Assembly: GCA_035236585.1 (NCBI GenBank)
Contig: CP141126.1
Span: 10,243,001 to 10,307,000, forward strand
Origin: Warburgia ugandensis
Taxonomy: Eukaryota; Streptophyta; Magnoliopsida; Canellales; Canellaceae
DNA length: 64,000 bases
Direction of reading: 5' to 3'
The notes beneath the pieces were generated by a model. That model had not been told where the DNA came from. It saw only the letters and a program-made list of their open reading frames with translations, and did not search any database. Positions within the stretch are counted from its first letter, which is position 1, and every line of letters starts with the position of its first letter. The translations under genes and the position numbers were made by a program. Below are positions 59,420 to 64,000 of the stretch, piece by piece.

Positions 59420-59587
59420 TGAATAAAAGAAAAAAAGGCACTCCAACATATTAGGGAGCTTAAAAAAAGGTACAAAATACAAAGATTTATAGTACACAAT
59501 TTTACAAGAGACTATTTTCGAATCCTAAACTTGTGACCTTGATGTCACAGAGTCACGCGACCTCTACCAGTGCGCTAAGAGTCCCTT
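59420..59587 (-). mobile_element. Au-type SINE, copy n (old)
   Basis: Diverged reverse copy: ttatagtacacaattttacaagagac, in two blocks, then cttgtgaccttgatgtcac and taccagtgcgctaagagtccc at the head. A possible target duplication is acattcca (about 59410 and 59589). Confidence 0.7.
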
Positions 59588-59599
59588 ACATTCCATGCA

Positions 59600-60178
59600 T
59601 TTGCGAAGGGATAATTTGAATGCACAAGAGTAGCGACCCACGATGACACCAGTCACCAAACACACTTTTGCCATGTCACGTGCTTTCTATCAACATAAAA
59701 CATGTGTGCACGTGCAACTTCTCTCATTTTCTATTCTCATATTCTACCTTCTCTTCGTTGGCTTTATTTTTCATTTTATTTGTTTATTTATTTAGGAGGA
59801 CAGCAGGAGTACAGTAGAGAATTCCTAAATAAATTATTTTGGTTTTCAGCGTATCAAAACCGACTGTCACGAACATAAAATAACATAGAAAAAAAGAGAA
59901 AAGAGAAATTCACTGCCTGTATTTATGTTCCCGCGGCTCCTCGTTCCTTCACCTCGGACCACAAAGAGCTCCGGCACATCCTTCTCCGTACGAGGGACAC
60001 CAAATCCCGGTGGTCCGAACTCTGTTCGACCCAGACCAACGAACTTGTACGACTTCGCAACGGCGGGAAAACCACAACATATAAGTCTCTCGCTCTCTCT
60101 CCGTGGCCAGTGCCAGTGCTCATTTGGCGTCATTCCCGTGTCCGGAACAATTGCATCAGATATCGGATTGAGCTTTTA
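59600..60178. other. GC-richer segment with unidentified ORFs
   Basis: From about 59.92 to 60.12 kb the base composition is clearly more GC-rich, with CpG-containing words. Open frames exist on both strands (59925-60179 plus, 59867-60133 minus). The minus frame, read as KFVGLGRTEFGPPGFGVPRTE, looks protein-like but I cannot place it. It may be an exon of an unseen gene, a gene fragment, or part of the upstream region of the WD40 gene. Confidence 0.3.
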
Positions 60179-61628
60179 ATGGCGGAAGAAACACGAGATC
60201 GACGTCTTTGTTGTGCTCTGTTTGTCGATTGATCTAGCAACCAGAGATCAGGAAAGCCAGATCCTCAAAGCTGATTTTTTTTAAATGCAACGGATTTTTC
60301 GGGAATGAATGTGACCTTCGCGTATGTATAGAACGAAAGAAACAGAAACTGGAATAAGGATCTGAGATCGGTGGGAAATGCGTAAATGGGAATCCGGATA
60401 TTGAGGAGACGAGACGAACTGTGCTAGGGAATCGAGACCCTTTGTTTGTGTTTGCAGCACGCGACCGGATACCGAAATACCAGATACCAGAGCTCCTCTC
60501 CTCCTCCAGTACGATGTCGTTAATGGTGGGATGAAAGTGGACAGCAGTACCACACGGCAAGAACGAAAGCTAGGCAGGAGACAGGTGTCGGTATTGATCA
60601 CCGGATCTCAGTTACAATGAAAGAGAGAGAAAAGGAGCGATCGCTTTCCCGACTAGGTAGAGTCTGCTAACCGAGATGAAAACCCTAGGCGCTACCTTTC
60701 GCGGTCACGGCCTGTCCACTTCATTTTCTCGTCTGTATCTCCGTCTGGATTTTAAAAAGCTCCATTAAATGCTCTCGCGAAAAAGCATATTGCAATAAAA
60801 TCATCGCTTTTTTAATTCTCTCTTCTTTATGTACATTTCACGTTTAATTGTAAGAAATACTCATTTCTCTCTTTTTTTTGGGTAGAATCGCGTTTTAGAG
60901 TTCTCCGATCTTCCGACACATTCAACATTTGGTTCATTTAGTCTGTAATTGACTATAAAAAAGTTGCGGTTTTCTCTTTGTTTATTACGGTATTGCCAGT
61001 AAAAATGGTATTTTTAATCGTTGTCCTTCTCCTGCGTTTAACTCTTGGTTGACTCGGTGGACAAATAACAAATCTTGATTTTCTCGATCACCAAGCGAGA
61101 GCTGTGCAGAGATTGGCTTTTTCAGAGTTTTGGTTCTCGTGTTTGTCGCTTGTGGTTGCTATGCTTCTCTATGCGCATTATCTCCTTCTTCCAGATCTCG
61201 AGGCCACCATTGTGTGCGGATTGTAAGGAGTGCGTAGGTTTGTACCCTGCGCATCGTCTTACTTTCCAGCCGGGGTCTCCGAAGGGTGCAGAGGATTTGG
61301 GTCATTTCCTGTTTTGAGTATTCATTGTTCTACTTTCTTTTTCTGTGGATTTGACGGAAAGGAAAAAATACATTGCAGGACACCGAATGGTCCATTAATC
61401 TCACGCTGATGGTTCCTGGAATTCGAGGGATGTATGTTTGGTTCGATGAACCGTTAATCTCAAGCATTATTTCAACAATTTACTATTAGTTTTTCCTTGG
61501 CCTTTCATTGTTTTGAATGATTTTAATATGAATTACTGTGGACTCCAATCGGTTTGGCGCAGGAGTGTTGGTTTGGTATTAGGGCTAGGGAATCGTGCGT
61601 TTTTCTCAGTCTTAATAAAGGTCTGAGA
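60179..61628 (+). promoter_or_regulatory. Promoter and 5' UTR region of the WD40 gene
   Basis: An AAACCCTAG word at about 60682, CT-rich stretches and loss of repeats suggest that the promoter or leader lies here. A leader intron is likely in view of the distance, but I cannot fix the transcription start or splice sites. Short frames (for example 61075-61317) have no domain. Confidence 0.35.
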
Positions 61629-61667
61629 ATGGTTTTTGATATGGGTATTCGTTCTCGCGTTGATTAA
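61629..61667 (+). promoter_or_regulatory. Upstream ORF ending 2 bases before the WD40 start codon
   Basis: An ATG at 61629 opens a 12-codon frame (MVFDMGIRSRVD) whose TAA ends at 61667; the main ATG is at 61670. If it is in the mature leader, initiation at the main start would need leaky scanning or reinitiation. Confidence 0.5.
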
Positions 61668-61669
61668 AA

Positions 61670-63951
61670 ATGCCGCTTGTTGATGATGACAGAGAAGGTG
61701 TGTTCTTCGACTCCTTGGATTATATTCGGAACTCTACTGATTCTGCTTCGTCTGAGGATTCTGTAGGGGAGAATTCTGAACAGCTCTTTTGGAATTCTAA
61801 CTATGAAATTTGGAAGGAGGAGCCAAGGAGCATTCACCAAAGACGTCAGAGGTTTCTACAAGGGATGGGTTTCGATGAACTTGGGCATTCTCAGTCAAGT
61901 TCCTCTCAGAAAGCCGATCAAGGCATGTTGAGTAGTAGTTCAACTAAGTTTCTGGGATTAGAGAGAATTGCAGAAAGCAGTGGTGCAGTTTTGAGGTCTA
62001 GTTCTGACAATGTGGAAGATGCAGATTCTGCTTCTAGTTTAGCAGAAGCTGATAGTGGAGAGAAACTGGGTCTATCTCAGCTGATGCTAAGTAGTTTCTC
62101 GAACACACCAGGGGAAGTTGGATCAAGCAGACCGATAACAATCCCTTCTCATTCTGCTCAGGAGGTCGTACAAAAGGAACCTTCCAGCAATGGTGAAAAA
62201 CAGGACGTAGGTCTTTGCATGAGCAAAAGGAAACGGAAGAGTTGGTGGAAAAGCTTGTTAATTAATAGGTATGGGGGAGGTTTGTGCAAGTCTGATGATT
62301 CTGTTCCGAATGCTCAAGTAGCAAAGGCACGAAGAATGCGAGTTCCACACTGCAAGAAAAGGTTTATGGAATTCTCTGGGCAATACATGGGACAAGAAAT
62401 TCAAGCTCACAAGGGTTTTATTTGGACTATAAAGTTCAGTCCAGATGGACAATTCCTGGCAAGTGGTGGTGAAGATGGCGTTGTTCGAATTTGGCGTGTT
62501 ACAGAATCTGATGCTTCCAGCAAATCTCTGTTTCCTGAAAGTACTTCTGAAGTTGTTGATAAGGTGAAAGAAGGCAAGTTTATATATAGAAGGAAAAATT
62601 CAAACCCTGCTACTGTTGTCATCCCGGAGAAGGTCTTCAAGATTAAAGAGACACCAGTACATGAATTTCAGGGGCATACTGGACATGTCTTGGATCTGTC
62701 TTGGTCCAAATCTAATGTGAGTTTTTCTACCAGATTTACTTTTCCATCAACTTCTGCTTGTTAGGTTGTTTTCAGGATTTCTGAATGTGTAGGATGATCT
62801 TTTCTTTCTCCAGATATACACGAAAAAGGATTTCTACATCTATCCCATATGTCCAGCCATCTTTATATTCTGTATTTTGCTCGTATTAGGGTGACACTTC
62901 TGAATCTGAAGGGTAACCTTGTGTCTAGACAATATTTACTTAGATGTATGAGTTTGCCTTATTTTCTATTGTGACCTCGTTAATTTTGGAGATGTACTGT
63001 TTTGAGATATAGCTGTTTAGATTTTGTCTTGATTGTAGCCCACGTGCTTGTGTTGAAGCTACTGCAAATATTTGGTTGCAGTTTCTGCTTTCATCATCTG
63101 AAGACAACAGTGTTCGTCTATGGCAAGTGGGTCGCAATGAATGTCTTGAAGCATTTCACCACAGTAATTATGGTAAATATAATAAGCTCTAAATATCTCC
63201 TGTTGTTTTGTACATTATATCCCAGTGGATGACTTAAAATGTCCAAGACATCTGATGTCAACTTCACGCATGGAGTCCTGTTTGCTTATGCTGATCTCAA
63301 TTCTATTGCTGCTTGTTTTTTTTGCATGGGAGCAGTGACTTGCATTCAGTTCAATCCTGTTGATGAGAGATTCTTCATCAGTGGTTCCGTAGATGGAAAA
63401 GTTCGAGTATGGAAGATTTCTGATTGTAGAGTTGTTGATTGGGATGATGTGCGTGATATAGTCACTGCTGTATGCTACCGGCCAGATGGACAGGTTTCCC
63501 TCTCATGCAATAATGTGTCACTAAGCTTTTGTTTATGCACTCTGTTGGATCATGACTATAGCTTTTGATCATTTCTACAGGGATGCATAGTTGGCTCTAT
63601 CACAGGCAATTGCCGCTTTTATGATGCATCAGGTATGCAGTCCTGCTTAGGTGGAACCAATTCTCTTCACAGCCTATAAGTAGGGTTTTGCTAAAGATTG
63701 TTTGGAAAATTTATGAGGCCCATGCAGGATCTTGTGGGTGTAACATGGGCATATCATTTCTTCTCTTGCCATCTTCTAATAGTTCCATGTTAGTTTGCAG
63801 TTTATGATTTTAAACATAGATTTCTTCACCATAGACTACAGGGAATGAGAAATTTGTTTTGTTGTTTTCAGCTAATCATCTGCAGCTGGATGCACAATTA
63901 CATGTTCCGAGTAAAAGGAAGTCTTCTTGCAAAAGAATTACAGGCTTCCAG
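61670..63951 (+). CDS. WD40-repeat protein, WDR44-like (5' part, runs off the window)
   Basis: Exons 61670-62716, 63082-63172, 63336-63493, 63581-63632 and 63872-63951 join in frame at GT-AG junctions (349 codons in the first) and continue past the right edge. The N-terminal third is acidic and Ser-rich ([14 protein letters not shown]). A basic patch [11 protein letters not shown] follows at about residue 184. WD repeats start near residue 246: [20 protein letters not shown], then [11 protein letters not shown] with [15 protein letters not shown], then [20 protein letters not shown], then a fourth with [13 protein letters not shown]. The spacer before repeat 2 carries a long insert. Plant relatives are called WDR44-like and are about 700-900 residues; their function is mostly unknown, probably as a beta-propeller scaffold. 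Confidence 0.92.
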
Positions 63952-64000
63952 GTAATATATTTGAAGCTTGATTTGCTATATGTGATAACTAATTGCATAA

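Noticed and set aside
1-64000. Plastid or mitochondrial DNA insertions, rRNA genes, CRISPR arrays
   Set aside because: I recognise no organellar gene sequence, no rRNA core motif, and no spaced short identical repeats. A nuclear plant context makes CRISPR irrelevant.

Overview
This is nuclear DNA of a flowering plant. The evidence is spliced genes with plant-type GT-AG introns, plant-only or plant-typical families (a U-box/ARM ubiquitin ligase, an RZ-1A RNA-binding protein, an IDA-like peptide precursor), a FAR1/FHY3 relic, and a dense load of plant transposons. The species cannot be named from the sequence. The window is AT-rich and gene-poor: four genes can be supported in 64 kb.

Layout. 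About 1-12.3 kb is intergenic, with a LINE 3' scrap, a decayed FAR1-like gene (3.1-4.4 kb), SINEs and simple repeats. An intronless U-box gene of the PUB27/28 type lies on the minus strand at 12.4-13.6 kb, with W-box and TGACGTCA motifs just upstream. From 13.6 to 22.6 kb is mostly featureless DNA with SINEs, a MITE and a second LINE scrap. A 72-codon IDA-like (IDL) secreted peptide gene is at 22.9-23.2 kb. From 23.2 to 33.5 kb there are SINEs, a third LINE scrap, a long CT repeat and a second MITE. The RZ-1A-type gene (minus strand, 33.7-35.8 kb) has an intron holding a (CT)n tract, a likely 5' UTR intron, and a likely 3' UTR intron directly after the stop codon. At 36.5 kb is a foldback repeat. 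At 38.1-41.6 kb is a young non-autonomous LTR retrotransposon in the unusual form LTR-internal-LTR-internal-LTR, bounded by one 4-bp target duplication. At 46.6-51.3 kb lies a dead Ty3/gypsy chromovirus on the minus strand, interrupted by a solo LTR of the same family as the 38-kb element and by a SINE inside its reverse transcriptase. From 51.3 to 59.6 kb there are more SINEs, an exact 159-bp tandem duplication and a small LTR remnant. The window closes with the 5' part of a WD40-repeat (WDR44-like) gene, which runs off the right edge.

The four genes are not an obvious functional cluster. What ties the window together is its transposon history. Fourteen Au-type tRNA-derived SINE copies are visible, most with readable target-site duplications; one lies just upstream of the RZ-1A promoter and one just downstream of the IDL gene. 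The two internal copies of the tandem LTR element differ only by transitions, and six of the seven differences are synonymous in its reading frame.
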